This document shows positions 33,838 to 46,453 of a stretch of 64,000 nt of DNA, one piece after another. Below the pieces are notes generated by a model, which was not told the origin of the DNA, did not search any database, and saw nothing but the letters and a program-made list of their open reading frames with translations. Position numbers and translations under genes: made by a program. Source of the stretch: Bombardia bombarda. Its lineage: Eukaryota; Ascomycota; Sordariomycetes; Sordariales; Lasiosphaeriaceae. Position 1 is the first letter of the stretch, and every line of letters starts with the position of its first letter. The stretch is taken from contig JAULSR010000004.1 of the NCBI GenBank assembly GCA_030512295.1, forward strand, positions 186,001 through 250,000, given 5' to 3'.

Positions 33838-36800
33838 GTTGATTGACTATTACTCGTCACTGGTGGGCTATTCTGGCGTGTCCGAGGTGTGAGAGGGAAG
33901 TGATATTATTAGGTAGGTTGGGGGTATCAAAAACGCAGGGCACTGGGAAAAATAGTTGGTGTAATATGTGGCTCTGAAAAGTAGCAGATAGCCAAGAATG
34001 GGGAAAAGAAGAAGGCTTAGGAATTCGGACGGGGCCTTGGACGGTGGAAGGTTGTTTTATTAGTAGTGGGCGTGGGCGATTTCCCGTATGTCGGGGAGAT
34101 GGAATTGGCGTAACGTGAAGAGAGCCGGTTGTTGCAAAGGGAGTCAGAGCAGAGATGGATGGAATGCGTCATAGAGGAAGGAACGACCTATGGGCGAGTA
34201 CAGTTTCCTTGTATTCTCGCGAAGGAGATTGGACAGCTTTGACGAGCCAGTTTTTACATGGCGGGACGCACTTGCCTCGCATTGGCCCTCAAAGAGACCC
34301 TGGGTGGCAGACTGAAGCTACACTACACTACACAGTAAACTAGAGCTGCCAGCAAGCAATCAAACGAGGCAACCCAGCTTGGCCTGATGCTAGTAGGCCG
34401 ACTAGGACAGTTGACCACGATGATCGCTTTGACAGAAGGGAGCTAGCCTCCGCGGCGAGTCAATGCATGCGTCACACCCGAGCTCCAGCTTCCTCCTATA
34501 CAGAACGGCTTGTGCCGTCTATACAAAGTACACATGTCAATTCTTCGTGCACTTCGGATTCAGGGTATTCAGGCCCAGGGTGAAGTGGTCCCACCTTGTC
34601 TGGTCGCGTAACACCCTTGGGCAGATGAAGATATCCAAGTACTGAGGTATAATAGCGGGCCTCCAACCCCCTGCGTGCAGTACTGAATATAGGGAAGGAG
34701 CTACCCTTTTAATTCATTGTTGACGTTCCCGGTTCTGGCTAACGCCAGTAATTCTACGCCTGGTCGCCGCTTCCCTTGTTACGTGTACAACTAAAAGGTA
34801 CCGACATAATAGTGAGGCCACCCTCAAATCATGGATGACGATAGAAGGTGCTGGATCAGCTGCACTGACGTAACACCTGTGAGATGAATGCTCATCGAGC
34901 CCAACAACCACAAAGACATAAAATGAAGACCTGTGCTGCAAACGCTTGATGAAGAGATGAGGTTGTGATCTATGACGTAGTGGGTGGGTCTATGGGACGG
35001 GCTAGACTTCCCGAACGACGGATCCCTGCTGCTTTGCGCCCTCTTCAATTCTTGGCAACTGCTACTGCGGCGTGAGGGCGCGTACGAAGTTAGCGCATAG
35101 CGCATGGCGTGTGGCGTGGGTGAGTGCCAGAAACCGGTATCCATCCCATCATTTGCGCACGCGGTCTGCCGCATTTCAACAAGGTGCGTCAAAGTATCCT
35201 GTAACTCGGTAGGTTGTGCTGATACATATGGCGGCACACGTGTGGCATGCAGGAAAGGATCAAAAAGAAAATGCCACACCGACGCCCCTGCATGGCCACA
35301 CGGAGCAGAACCTCCCTCTCTCCCGCTGTGACCTGTGGATTTTGTCTGCCAGACCAAATTCGGGGTCTCCGTCTTTAGAAATTAAGTAAAAGAGCCGTCC
35401 TGTGGGAACCGAGGGAGTGGAATGACACGAGAGATGCTAGTTCGATATTACTTAACAATAATGCTACCATGTGACTGCAAATGGCAGCATATGGAAACAT
35501 AAACAGAAGTTGTGGTTTAGACTTTGGAAATCGGATGTTAATGGTGTCGATTCATAGGCACGCAATAAGACTATCAATTGGCTCATAGCTCAGACAAGAG
35601 GGCAAAATAAAAATGGCTTAATACCTAAGGCACCTGGGATAGCAGCAGCTTGACCACCCACTTTTTCAATATACCTGTACTATGTATGAGAAGTAATTTT
35701 GTGGCGGTGCCCCCCGTTTGACACAGGAGCTGAGGAGAGCCGTTGCGCTCATTCACCTCACCTAACCCTGAGTCCACTGATAGGATCTGAAGGATACTCA
35801 CAAACCATATTCTCATTTTACGTACACTTGATAGCTTCTCTGTAGTAAGTGTACTTGGAATATTTGAGTTGTTTTCTTCTTAAGGAAATAAACCAGAATC
35901 TAATGAGAGAGCCATATGAGGCGCAGCATTAATCGCAGGATGATCATGTTGTCAGGAGTTTAGAAATCGCTGATCATCCTAAACGTAATGCTTTGATGCA
36001 GAGCCGTATAGTAAATTTATATGATTAGAGGTGTTCATCATAAGTATGTCGCGATGCATTCCCTGATTCATCAGTCCTTTCGTGAACTTGACATCCCCCG
36101 ATATACGAATAAATTGTTTAGATCTACCAATTAGACCATGAGACATGTTCGTGTCGAATAAAATTCAAATCATGCCTACCGAAATCTTGTGATATTGCGG
36201 TACCATGGAGGTTCGTAGCACCCACGTGTATGTCTTGACACGCTACAATTTAAGCATATAATAAACTTGCAAAACAAGTGGGAACTGCCAGAAAACGGTG
36301 TATATTGAAGTAGAACAAACAAGTTTTCAGCATCATCGTATTGAAAACAATCTCTATATGGGTTCATGGCATTTATTACAAGGAAACCAGTAACTTTTAG
36401 ACTTGGTGATCTCAGTAACCCATCCTCACTCACCTCGGTGAGCACCGTTGACACGCACGTATAGTGGAGATTATTTTGGCTGTTCCATCCATCATTCGAG
36501 AGCCAATCAGATCGCATGATTCTGAAGGGACAACCACGCCACTAAGGCACAGGCTAGCGTTTGACAGCCAGCTGCTGCAGTCCCCTCCGCTGCCTGCGCT
36601 GCAGCCTGCAGCCTTGCTTTGAGCGGCGGCGGAGAGGAGGGATGGGGGGAGGGCCTCGCATCTTTTTGGGTGAGATTATCGCCGGCGGCTGCCGCACCTG
36701 AACCTCACCTTCTCTCACCTTTTCTAGATTGATTTTTGTGCTTGAAAGAGAAGAAGTGGCTACCCAGCCTTGATTTCCTACACACTCTTTATTGCTGACT

Positions 36801-37118
36801 AAATTCACAATTTTTTGCAGACGATATTAAACATATACCCCAATTTTTCACTTCACTTTTTTTTCCCCACGTAATTTATATTGCGCGCCCGCCGCCGCGT
36901 GTCGCATCGCATCAGATCGCATCGCGTTTTCAATTGTGACAAATCCCATGCCACGATAAGCTTGTTCACGCCACCACCACCACCACCACTCTCCCTCTTA
37001 CCATCAAACCTAGGTACCGACACCCCACGCGATCACTCACCCGCAACCTTTCAACCAACCAGGCGCATCTACCTACCAAACTTTCAAAAGTCTGTCTGCT
37101 GCAGCACCCAAAGAAAGC
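33838..37118. other. 3.3-kb gene-free divergent spacer
   Basis: Separates the HAM1-like gene (-) from DOT1 (+). The middle part (about 35400-36540) is visibly more A/T-rich than flanking sequence and has no frame with coding character. The DOT1-proximal 500 bp is C/T-rich and includes a CACCACCACCAC run and an ACCTAGGTACC element (about 37008-37018). I see no terminal repeats or transposase remnants. Confidence 0.45.
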
Positions 37119-38716
37119 ATGAGCATATTTAATCAAAAATCCAAATTCAAAGTCAAAACTGAGGTGCGCTCCGTCCGACAGGCCGTCGAACCGAGCCCCC
37201 GGCCGCCACCACCGAAACAGAAGTCATCCGGCGCAAATGGCCGGTTGACCGCGGCGAGCAACAGCAGCAGCCGGGTGGCATCCCCCAGACCGCCCACGTC
37301 CGCCGCTGCCCGGAGGAGCAGAGGCCAGAGTGCGTCGCCGCAGGTCGACAACGATGCGACAGGGGCAGGGTCAGTGGCGCGCAAGCGCATAATCGGAGGA
37401 GGGGGTTACAGTCAGTCGCCGAGGAGCTTCAGCCTGACGTCGTCGGGGGACGAGGACGAGGACGATGACTGGGAGGACAATCTGGATGCGCGCAAGCGGC
37501 AGAAGCGCGCCCACCAGGGCCGGCTGCTGGTGGACCGGAATAGGACCCTCCGACATCCGAAGCTGTGGGTGGGGGACGAGACGGACGTTGCGCATGCTTC
37601 GATAATACATGCGGTCGATGTCGCGTCGCTGAAGCAAAAGTGCCAGCCGGTGCTGGGCCTGGCTGCGGATCAGGTTGCAGTTAAACTCCAGTACCCTGGG
37701 AGCAGGTATCCGGAGCGGTATGTGTGCTCAATTCTTGATGTTCGTACGAGTTTGGAAGTTGAGAATGATAACTAACGTCGCATGTGTATATTAGTTACGA
37801 GCTTGTTTCGGGGAAAGACAAAATCGAGGCAGTCAAGGATATCATCAAAGTGGTCAACTACGTCGCATCAACATATTTGACCGACGACCAGGCGACCGAC
37901 TTTCTCGACCAAACCACAGGCATCATCCGAAAACTCGAAAAGAGCAAAAACACAAATGACGGGCCGGGTTTCAAATTGGCACTGAGGGACTACAACGAAC
38001 GACTTCGGGCTCTGCAGCGCAAAGGGACAATAGCCAAGAATCTAGACGGCATGCACGGGATCCCCAAAGAGCTAGTCGCATTCATTCTTGATCAAGTATA
38101 CGACCGCACCGTCGCGCCCAAGATCGAGCTGCTCGCGAAATACAAGAATGGGAGCGATAATGTCTATGGGGAGCTTCTCCACCCATTCATCTCCGACATC
38201 ATCGAACGGACAAAGCTGACATCGGAAAAGGTCTTTGTCGATCTCGGCTCGGGCGTTGGGAATGTCAGCCTGCAAGCCGCGCTCGAGATCGGTTGCGAGA
38301 GCTGGGGGTGTGAAATGATGGAAAATGCCTGCAACCTTGCCGAAGCTCAGAAAAAGGAGTTCTCGGCCCGCTGCCGCCTCTGGGGCATCAAGCCGGGGGC
38401 GGTGCACCTTGAGCGCGGTGATTTTCGAAAGAACGACAATATCCTCGCGGCGCTTAAGAGAGCCGACGTGGTCTTGGTGAATAACCAGGCCTTCACGTCG
38501 CAGCTGAACGACAACCTCGTCAGCATGTTCTTGGACCTGAAGCCGGGTTGTAAGATCGTTTCGCTCAAGACATTTGTCCACGATAACAAGAACGCCGAAA
38601 ATGATGTTGCCACGTCGATTCTCGACGTCGAGCATTTGACGTATCCAGAGGAATATGTCAGCTGGACCAATGCTTCTGGCACGTTTTGCATATCCACCAA
38701 GAAGGTGTACTCATAG
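37119..38716 (+). CDS. DOT1: Histone H3 lysine-79 methyltransferase Dot1
   Basis: Two exons, 37119-37717 and 37795-38716, give 506 residues; the 77-nt intron has donor GTATGT and acceptor TTAG. The N-terminal ~150 residues are basic, Pro/Ser-rich and disordered, matching the nucleosome- and DNA-binding tail of fungal Dot1. The catalytic domain shows the D1 loop YGELLHPFISDII, S-adenosylmethionine motif I VDLGSGVGNVSLQAA (residues ~348-362), the acidic CEMMENACNLAE segment, and the NNQAF active-site loop (429-433) followed by LNDNLVSMFLDLKPGCKIVSLK. Dot1 methylates H3K79 on nucleosomes and acts in silencing boundaries and DNA-damage checkpoints. All signature motifs are intact. Confidence 0.95.
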
Positions 38717-39081
38717 AGTCAGTAAGCAGTGTAACAGGTGTGGTTTTTCGGTTTTCCAAGCCAGGTGTCCGGCTTTTTGTCGCATAGCATAGCAATGCTG
38801 GGAAGGGGTGCTTGCAGAAGCGGTTCTAGCATACAGCGTGGTGTTATTATTCCCCCGTCTGTTTTCGTAGTATAAGGGAGGCGAAGAAGGCTAGACAGCG
38901 AGGTATTTTCAATGTAAATTAGCATACCTTGTATAAATAGTCCAAGTCATGGCCCGAGGGCCACATGAGATAGCTCCGGATCGTAAGTTTGTCCTCTTGC
39001 TTTTGAACTGGTCGTCTTAGCAGATGCACAGCCCGGTGTAGAGACCGGCCCGCAGGAGCCGCGCGTTGCAGTCCCGCATCC
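38717..39081. other. Convergent spacer between DOT1 and ATG16
   Basis: 365 bp between two 3' ends. Nothing notable is seen. Confidence 0.5.
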
Positions 39082-39833
39082 CTATCGTTTCATATCGGTG
39101 AAGAGCGGCTCATTCGCGAGGTTCATGGCGTCGGCCTCCTGCCCGACTCGCTTCATGAAGCGTTCGACGAGCTGCTTGTTCTCGGCCTCCTTCTCGGCAC
39201 GTCGCTTCTCCACCATGTCGAGCTGCATGTTCAAGACGGCCAGCTCGTCCTGCACGTCCGCCACCAGCTTCTTCTTGGCCCGCAGCTCTTCCTCGCGGTC
39301 TCGCAGCTTGATCGACATGGTCCGGCGCTCGGTCGTCAGCTCCCGTATCGTTCTGGTGTCGGCCGTGGTCTTTGCCCTGAGCCGCACCAGCTCCTCGTCG
39401 GCCGCCTGCAGCCGGCTCTGGAACTGCCCTTTTGCTCGGAGGGCCTCTGCCAGCTCCAGCCGGAGCCGCGCGACGGCGGCTGTATCATTGGCGGCGGGGC
39501 CGGGTGTACCTGCGGGAGAGTCTTTTGCAGCCGGCTGCTTCTTGGTACTGGACGAGGAGGGGGAGGGGAGCTCAGAGAGGGCCTGGAAAGCTGCCTTCTC
39601 GGCTTCGAGGGCAGATACACGGTCGGCTAGCTGGGAGCCTGTGGCGTTGCGAAAAGTTGTGTGTTAGTATTGGGCTTCTGGATAGTCCGATGATGGGACG
39701 GGTGAGTGGTTGGGTGGGTGAAGCAGTTGGTGGTGGGGCGGCACTGACAGGCTTCTATAAGCTCGCGGTTGACAGGATTGTGTCGTTCAGCATCCCTGAT
39801 GCCTGCGAGATATTCGTCTCGCCAGCCAGCCAT
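39082..39833 (-). CDS. ATG16: Autophagy protein Atg16
   Basis: Two exons, 39749-39833 and 39082-39638, give 213 residues, near the usual fungal length of about 200. The 110-nt intron has donor GTCAGT and acceptor ACAG. The N-terminus MAGWRDEYLAGIRDAERHN is the Atg5-binding helix typical of Atg16. From about residue 30 to the end the protein is a coiled coil (SQLADRVSALEAEKA, a short Ser/Pro/Ala linker, then RLRLELAEALRAKGQFQSRL and the conserved TIRELTTERRTMSIKLRDRE). The C-terminal part NKQLVERFMKRVGQEADAMN is the family signature. Atg16 dimerises and brings Atg12-Atg5 to the phagophore to promote Atg8 lipidation. It lacks WD40 repeats, as in other fungi. The gene is divergent from VPS16. 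Confidence 0.93.
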
Positions 39834-40441
39834 GTTGTTCTTGGGAAAGACGCAAGCTGTGGAGAGCCGATTCCGTGCTGGTGAGCTTAGGAGGACCGGA
39901 GAAGGAGAATGGAGGGGGAAAAACAAGTCAGCCGACGACAGCTGAGCGTTTGAATGATGTAAGTTGAAAGCCGAGCGTATCCCATGGTTTGGACGAAACT
40001 CAAAATAACCCCGCCATCTACTACCTATCCGCTATCCGCTATCCGGGTGACGCCCTGTGAGCCCCTGTCAGACGCCGGCATCCAAGTGATGTTACCTCCA
40101 GGAGATGAAAGTCCCAAACAATCAGGTAGCAGGAGATGCCCACACTACACATCGTAGGTATAATGATCTTGTAGAAGATTTATAGTTTTGTAAAAAGACC
40201 AGACTAGGTAATTTATCATACCTGAATACTGGAGTGGTTACGTAGTCTGTAGGTACCTTTCATAACCTGGCCCGTGCCGCTTGGGGTCGCACAGTGCGAA
40301 GCACTAACGTGGACAAGCAGCAGGCAGATGAAGCTACACCTTCCTGCCTGGCCAGGCCAGGGTGGAGCTGGGACTTGTGAGCTCTCGCACCCACTCATCA
40401 CCCCCAAGCTGCTACATCACGATATGGAAAGATGATAAATA
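39834..40441. promoter_or_regulatory. Divergent promoter between ATG16 and VPS16
   Basis: A 608-bp spacer feeding two genes of vacuole-directed trafficking. It contains a short direct repeat of CTATCCG near 40024-40044. No specific operator can be named. Co-regulation is an inference from geometry. Confidence 0.4.
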
Positions 40442-43229
40442 ATGGAGGTCGCTCATCCCACGGCAGGATGGGAGCAGCTTGGCGAGCGCTTCTACCGCAG
40501 GATCCAACTATACACCCAAGTTTTTGATCAGGACCTGGACTTGGACAATTACATTGTCGCTGGCGCTCCCTATGGCGGAGCTATTGGTAATTGCCATTTC
40601 ATGTTTCAATGACATCCCCTTCTGACATCTTGTGCACAGCTTTATACCGGGACGAGGACAAGCTGGTCGCCTTCCAACCCACAAAGGCCACAAAACCGAG
40701 CATAGACATTTACAGCTGCGCCGGAAAGCTCATACGGCGCATCCCCTGGGATAAGGGCTCTGTCAAAGGGCTCGGCTGGTCTGAGGAGGAGAAGCTGCTG
40801 GCCGTGACTGCAGACGGCACCGTGAGATGCTACGACCTCCAGGGCGACTTCAGCCAGTTTTCTCTCGGCAACGGCGCCGAAGAGTCGGGCGTGAGATCGT
40901 GCAAGTTCTACGACCACGGCCTCGTTGCCCTCCTGTCCAACAATGCGCTGGTGTCGGTCTCGTCTTATGACGAGCCGCGCCCAAAGCTCCTGGCGCCGCC
41001 CCCAGACGGGCATGTGTACTCGTGGAACATCATCCCGCCCGCCTACACTCTCTCGCGCTCCGTCGAGGTGCTCTTGAGCATCGACCAGACAATCTACGTG
41101 TCGGACGCTACTGAGTGCGAAGACCGCTTTCTCGACATTGGCCCCTTCACACATATTGCTGTGTCGCCCAACGGCAAGTTTGCTGCGCTGTATACGGCGA
41201 CCGGCAAGGCCCATGTCATCACGAGCGATTTCCAGACTCGCCTGAGCGAGCACGATTCCAAGTCCAAGATCCCGCCAAAGTACTTTCAATGGTGCGGCAA
41301 CGATGCCGTCGTCATTGCATGGGAGGACGAAGTTCATCTAGTCGGTCCGGGGGAGCGTTGGCCAGGTTTTATTATGACAGTGGCCGCGTTCATCTTGTCT
41401 CTGGTGAGTTTCTATATTACTTCTTTATAAGTGTTGATATTTTCTTTACTCACCCAATTATACAGACTATGATGGTGTCCGAGTCATTGCAAACGACACG
41501 TGTGACTTTATCCAGAAGGTCCCAGATGTTATCGAAGAGGTGTTTCGGCTTGGCACAGATTCACCTGCATCCATCCTCCTAGACGCTGTCCAGCAGCTTG
41601 AAGCGCAATCGCCCAAGGCTGATGACGACATCCAGCTCATCCGACCATATCTTGTTGAGGCCGTGGACACCTGTGTTAATGCCGCCGGTCACGAGTTTAA
41701 CATCCACTGGCAGAAACAGCTCCTCAAGGCGGCTTCTTTCGGCAAGTCTGTTTTGGACATCTACAACAGCGATGACTTTGTCGATATGTGTGAGACGCTA
41801 CGCGTGCTCAACGCCGTTCGCTTCTTCGAAATTGGTCTTCCGCTGTCCTATGAACAATATCAGCGCCTCTCACCATCAGGCTTGATTGCTCGTCTGCTCA
41901 ACCGTCACGAATACCTCCTCGCTCTCCGAATTGCCGGCTACCTGCGTCTTCCCACAGATAAGATTTATGTCCACTGGGCTTCTGCCAAGGTTCGGAATGG
42001 TACTGAGGACGACGATGCTATCTGTCGCAAGATCGTCGAGAAGCTATCGGGCAAGCCGGGAATTTCTTTCGAGGCAATTGCACGTGCGGCCTACGATGAA
42101 GGAAGGGGACGCCTGGCCACGGAGCTCCTGAATCACGAGCCGCGCGCAGGCCGCCAAGTACCCCTGCTCCTAAGCATGGAGGAAGACGAAGTTGCTCTGG
42201 ACAAAGCCATTGAGAGTGGCGATACCGATCTCATATATGCCGTGCTGCACCAACTCAAGCGCAAGCTGCCTCTGGCGACGTTCTTCAGAGTCATCAACAC
42301 GAGGCCTACTGCTACGGCGCTGGTGGAAGCATCCGCTAGCCTTGGCAGCGGCGAAGGCCATGAAGACACTGCGCTCCTTAAAGACTTGTACTATCAGGAC
42401 GACCGTCGACTGGACGGCGCGGCTGTGTTTATCCGTGAGGCGCTGCGCCAGCCCGAGACTCGGACTGCGGGCGACAAGCTGGCGCTTGCTGCCAAGCTGC
42501 TCACGGATAACGCAAAGGAGAACGTGTTTGAGCTGACGGCGCTCAAGGAGGCCGCCACGCTGCTCAGGATGCAGGAGGCATTTGATCGTGATCTGACGGA
42601 TAGCTTTACCGGCTTGTCTGTGAACCAGACCATGTTCAAGCTGATCCGGCTGGGCTACCATGGGAGGGCCAAGAAGATCCAAAGCGAGTTCAAGGTGTCT
42701 GAGAAGGTGGTCTGGTGGATTCGGTATGTTACAAACGAGACCCCACGAAACTGATATGAATGAACCATAAATATGCTAACATAAACAACCCGCCATCAGT
42801 CTTCAGGCGCTCGTGGCCAAACGAGACTGGAACGAGATCGAAGAGGTTTCGAAAGCACGGAAGAGCCCCATCGGCTGGGAGGCATGGCACCCCCTAAACC
42901 CCCCACCCCATCATCCATCCTAGCTGCCTTGTCTATGTTACAATTTTGCTGACTTTGTGATTTACACCCAACAACAGCCCTTCTACAACCAGACTCTGCA
43001 GGCGGGCAACCTCCGCCTGGCGGCGACATTCATCCCCAAGTGCACTGGGCTAGAACCAGGCGAGATCATCACCATGTACGAGAAGTGTGGCATGCGTGTC
43101 AAGGCTGCCGAGGAGGCCGTCAAGATCAAGGATGCCGAGTCCTGGAGCAAGCTGCTCGAAGCAGCGGGTAGAGGCACGCAAGAGGGAAGGGAGATTGAGA
43201 GGCTTGGTTTGGCCGTCTTCAAGAAGTGA
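40442..43229 (+). CDS. VPS16: Vacuolar sorting protein Vps16 (HOPS/CORVET core), frameshifted as written
   Basis: Five exons, 40442-40586, 40640-41403, 41466-42723, 42800-42881 and 42978-43229; about 833 residues if one missing base is allowed. The N-terminal beta-propeller region starts at LYRDEDKLVAFQP and carries GKLIRRIPWDKGSVKGLGWS and FTHIAVSPNGKFAALY. The C-terminal alpha-solenoid includes WQKQLLKAASFGKSVLD, VLNAVRFFEIGLPLSYEQY, FEAIARAAYDEGRGRLATEL and ALDKAIESGDTDLIY, diagnostic of Vps16. After EDEVHLVGPG the frame is lost. The adjacent frame reads GALARFYYDSGRVHLVS and is the only one compatible with exon 3 (DGVRVIANDTCDFIQKVP). One extra G in the G5 run at 41349-41353 restores it. 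Intron 4 (42882-42977) has a GC donor. Vps16 acts in endosome-vacuole tethering. Confidence 0.88.
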
Positions 43230-44394
43230 AGAGGATCCAACTGACTGGACATGAATGTAGTCATGGATTAGTAGCTCATGTTTTTGGTCGCGGTCTTGTT
43301 GTTGTATTAGCCCGTATTTCATATCTTACGTACTAAAACCAGGCAAACGTATACCTACCTATAAGAGCTTATATACTACACACTAGACCAGAGGAGAGGG
43401 TTTTGATAGCTTGTATTGATGTTACTGTCTATGCTATATGTACTCCCCACCTGCCTCCGGTTTCACGGTGCCCGTGGAAATAGGTTTACAAATATATTTA
43501 TATATATATATATCCATCAGCATGGCAAAGCAAGAGTAGCTGTAATAACGCAGTGAAAGATAGGCAAAACAGATAGATATGTAGGAAGTAGGCTATTCCC
43601 CACCTCAAGTCTGCTTGTTTGATTCCTTCATTGCAGTATCAGCGCTTTATTAACTAGGTACCTACTATACCACCAGAAAAACAAAACAAGTCAAAAAAAC
43701 GTCCCAGGCCGCCTTCACAAATTGACATGCAGCCCCCTCACACAATGCCCGCGGCTACTTACCGCTGGCGTGCTACTCTCCTGTCCACTCTCACCCCTGT
43801 ATTCATGCGCTTGCAAGCGTATCAGTAAAATATGCATCTTGTCGTTCTTGTTCTTGTTCTTGTTGCTGCTGCTGCTTATGATTTCGTAAAAAAGACCAAA
43901 AAAAATCAAAATGCCCTCCCCCACCTTCCATCCAGGCCCGCCGCCGTTATCCCTCCCACGAGCCAGCCCAAGAAATGAGATACAAAAAAAAAGTGTTAAA
44001 AAAAGAAAAACTCCATCTTTAATGCCAATCAACTTCAAGTTTCCACAAGGGAACACTCACACAGACGCAGAGAGGAGACAATCTTCCCGATGATAGAAAA
44101 ATACCGGACCAAAACCACCAGTTTTGTCAGATCGAGTGCCTCTCTCTCTTCAACCCTCCCCTCCCCCGTCAATTTCAATCCCCTTTCTTCCTTCCTCTCC
44201 CCACCATCACTCATCTCCCTCTCTCTTATATGGAAACTTCCAGACCACGTCCCATCCCCTCTTCCCTATCACCCCATCTACCCCTCCCAAATTCATGACA
44301 CTCGTCATAACCATACCCATCCAGACTCATGCCCTCATGGCATAGAATCCCCCCCGTCTCTCTTTCTCTTCCTCCCAACCCTGGAATTCTTTCC
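43230..44394. other. Convergent spacer between VPS16 and DMA1
   Basis: About 1.2 kb between two 3' ends. Contains a TA-rich microsatellite (43491-43513), a CTAGGTACCTA palindromic element (about 43654-43664) and A-rich tracts. No gene is seen. Confidence 0.5.
43491..43513. repeat. (TA)n microsatellite
   Basis: An AAATATATTTATATATATATATA tract (described by position; mostly TA dinucleotides) downstream of VPS16, non-coding. Confidence 0.75.
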
Positions 44395-46412
44395 TCAAGC
44401 GTTCCCCATAGGATGGTCCCCCGCCACAGCAGCCTCCAGACTGTTTATCCTTGTCGGCGGCGCCGGCGCTGCTGCTCCTGCTGCCCCCTCAGCCGCCTCG
44501 CCAGCTCGCAGGCGCACCCCGCTCCCATCAAAGACCCACGGGCCAGCGTCGTTGCGCGGCGTGATGGGTCCCTCCGTCCCATTGAGCGGCGGAACCCCCG
44601 TGGGCGAGGGGGTTCTCGCGTCTCGGCGGTTGCTGCCGCTCGGTAGGATATTAGCCGACGAGCTACGTTGACTATTATGCATTATACCTCCTACGGCGGA
44701 CGGAATCGGCATGGGGTTCGACGTGGTGTGCGATATGCCGGGCCGGCTGCTGGGCGTGGTAGTAAGAGCAGCAGAGCCGTCACTTTCGGCTGCACTGGTC
44801 GCTGCCTGTGCGGCGGGAGCAGCAGGCGTCGGCGTCGATGGCAAGGGAGGATCGAGGAGCATGGTGATGTCGCCATCGTCACTGACCTGAGGAGCGGGGA
44901 CGGGGGTGGCGGTAGCGACGGTGGTATGACGGGCACTCCGCACCGACTCTCTAGACATTCGTGGCAGTGGTATGGTTCCCAGCGTGTCTGCGTTAATAGA
45001 GTTTTGGGCTTGGAGCGACGCCCCCGCCCCTCTTGTGGTGGCTGCTCGCCTTCGTCGGAATCTAGATGCTCCCACTCCTCGGGGTCCTCGACTTCGGCTT
45101 CGAGGTCGGCGGCGGCGCGACAGTTGGGGCAAATGAAAATGGGATAGGAGGGGGACGAGAGCAGAGATCTGATGCATTTGAAATGCCATGTATGCGAGCA
45201 AGGAGCGACGAAAAGACACTGGCAGGGCTGTTGCGTGTGCGCGTATGCGATGTTAGACGAAGCTGAAGCTACAAAGACGGGGTAATGAAGAAGAGAATGG
45301 AGACAGATACGTACTGCGATGCTGTTAAGACATATTGAACAGTCTTGAGAATACGACTGGGAGGACGAGGAGTTATTTGCTGAACTGGCCGTCATGTTCC
45401 TTAACCTCTTGTGTGTTGTCATGCTGTTGAGTCTGTTGTTAGTACGAGACTAGAATCATTGGTATGCGAGACGCAGCATGATGGGCTGCAAGGCGCGAGC
45501 ACCTGCCCTTCTCTGTCTAAGGACATGGACTTACTTGAATGTATTCAGCTTACTCTGCCAGCCCCGATTCAACTCGAGCCTCATCTTGACACACCGGAAA
45601 ATCATCTCCTCGCCGCCCTTGAAGTCTATGCCCAGCTGCACTATATCGCCATCGTTCACCGGAAACGGCTTCGACTCTGTGCCGGGCGGACTTAGGCGGA
45701 TGTGGTTCAAAAAGGTGCCTGAGCTGCTCTTGACGTCCTTGATGAACCACTTACCGTCTTCATACCAGAACTCGCAGTGTCGCCTGCTGACGACCTTGCT
45801 CTTAAACCCTACGGGGGAAGCCGAGGGGGCGTTTGGGGGGACATTGGGCTGGCTGTCCCGCTCGGAATACCTGCCGACCCGGATCACCTCGGAGCCTGTT
45901 GGGAGGGTGCGAGAGACGGGCGCGAAGGTGAGCGACGGACGGGTGGCACGCGGGTCGTAAAAGGTGCTGAAGCGGATCGAGGGCAGTATCTCGATGTTGG
46001 CGCCCGTGGCATCGCTCGTGGTGGCAGACCGTGCCCGCGTCATTGTGGTGGTGGAGTTGGTCTCGGTGAAGGGGGTACCCACGTTGTTGTCTGCGGTCGT
46101 GGTGATGATGGATGGGATGACAACAGGCACCAACGTTGTCGATTTCGTTCCGGGCGGTGATTTTGGTGCTTCTGTTGCAGTCTCAGTCGTAGCAGTCGTA
46201 CTCGAGGTGTCCTGCGTGTTTGCAGGGAGTAGACAGGGTGGTGTAAAGCGATTGGGGCGAGAGGCAGAGGAGGGGTTCGCTAGGGCGGCCGGGCTTTGGG
46301 CCGCGGTGGAGGCTATGGGCGGAAAGGTGGCGGACCGCGTGAGGTCAACTAGAGGTGCAGGCCTAGAAGTGGAGGACAGGGTTGGTGAGGACGGGGTGGT
46401 TACGGTTTGTCG

Positions 46413-46453
<41 letters not shown>

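Noticed and set aside
34824..35357. 177-codon minus-strand open frame in the 3.3-kb spacer
   Set aside because: No ATG at its start, no domain and no codon preference; probably a chance frame.
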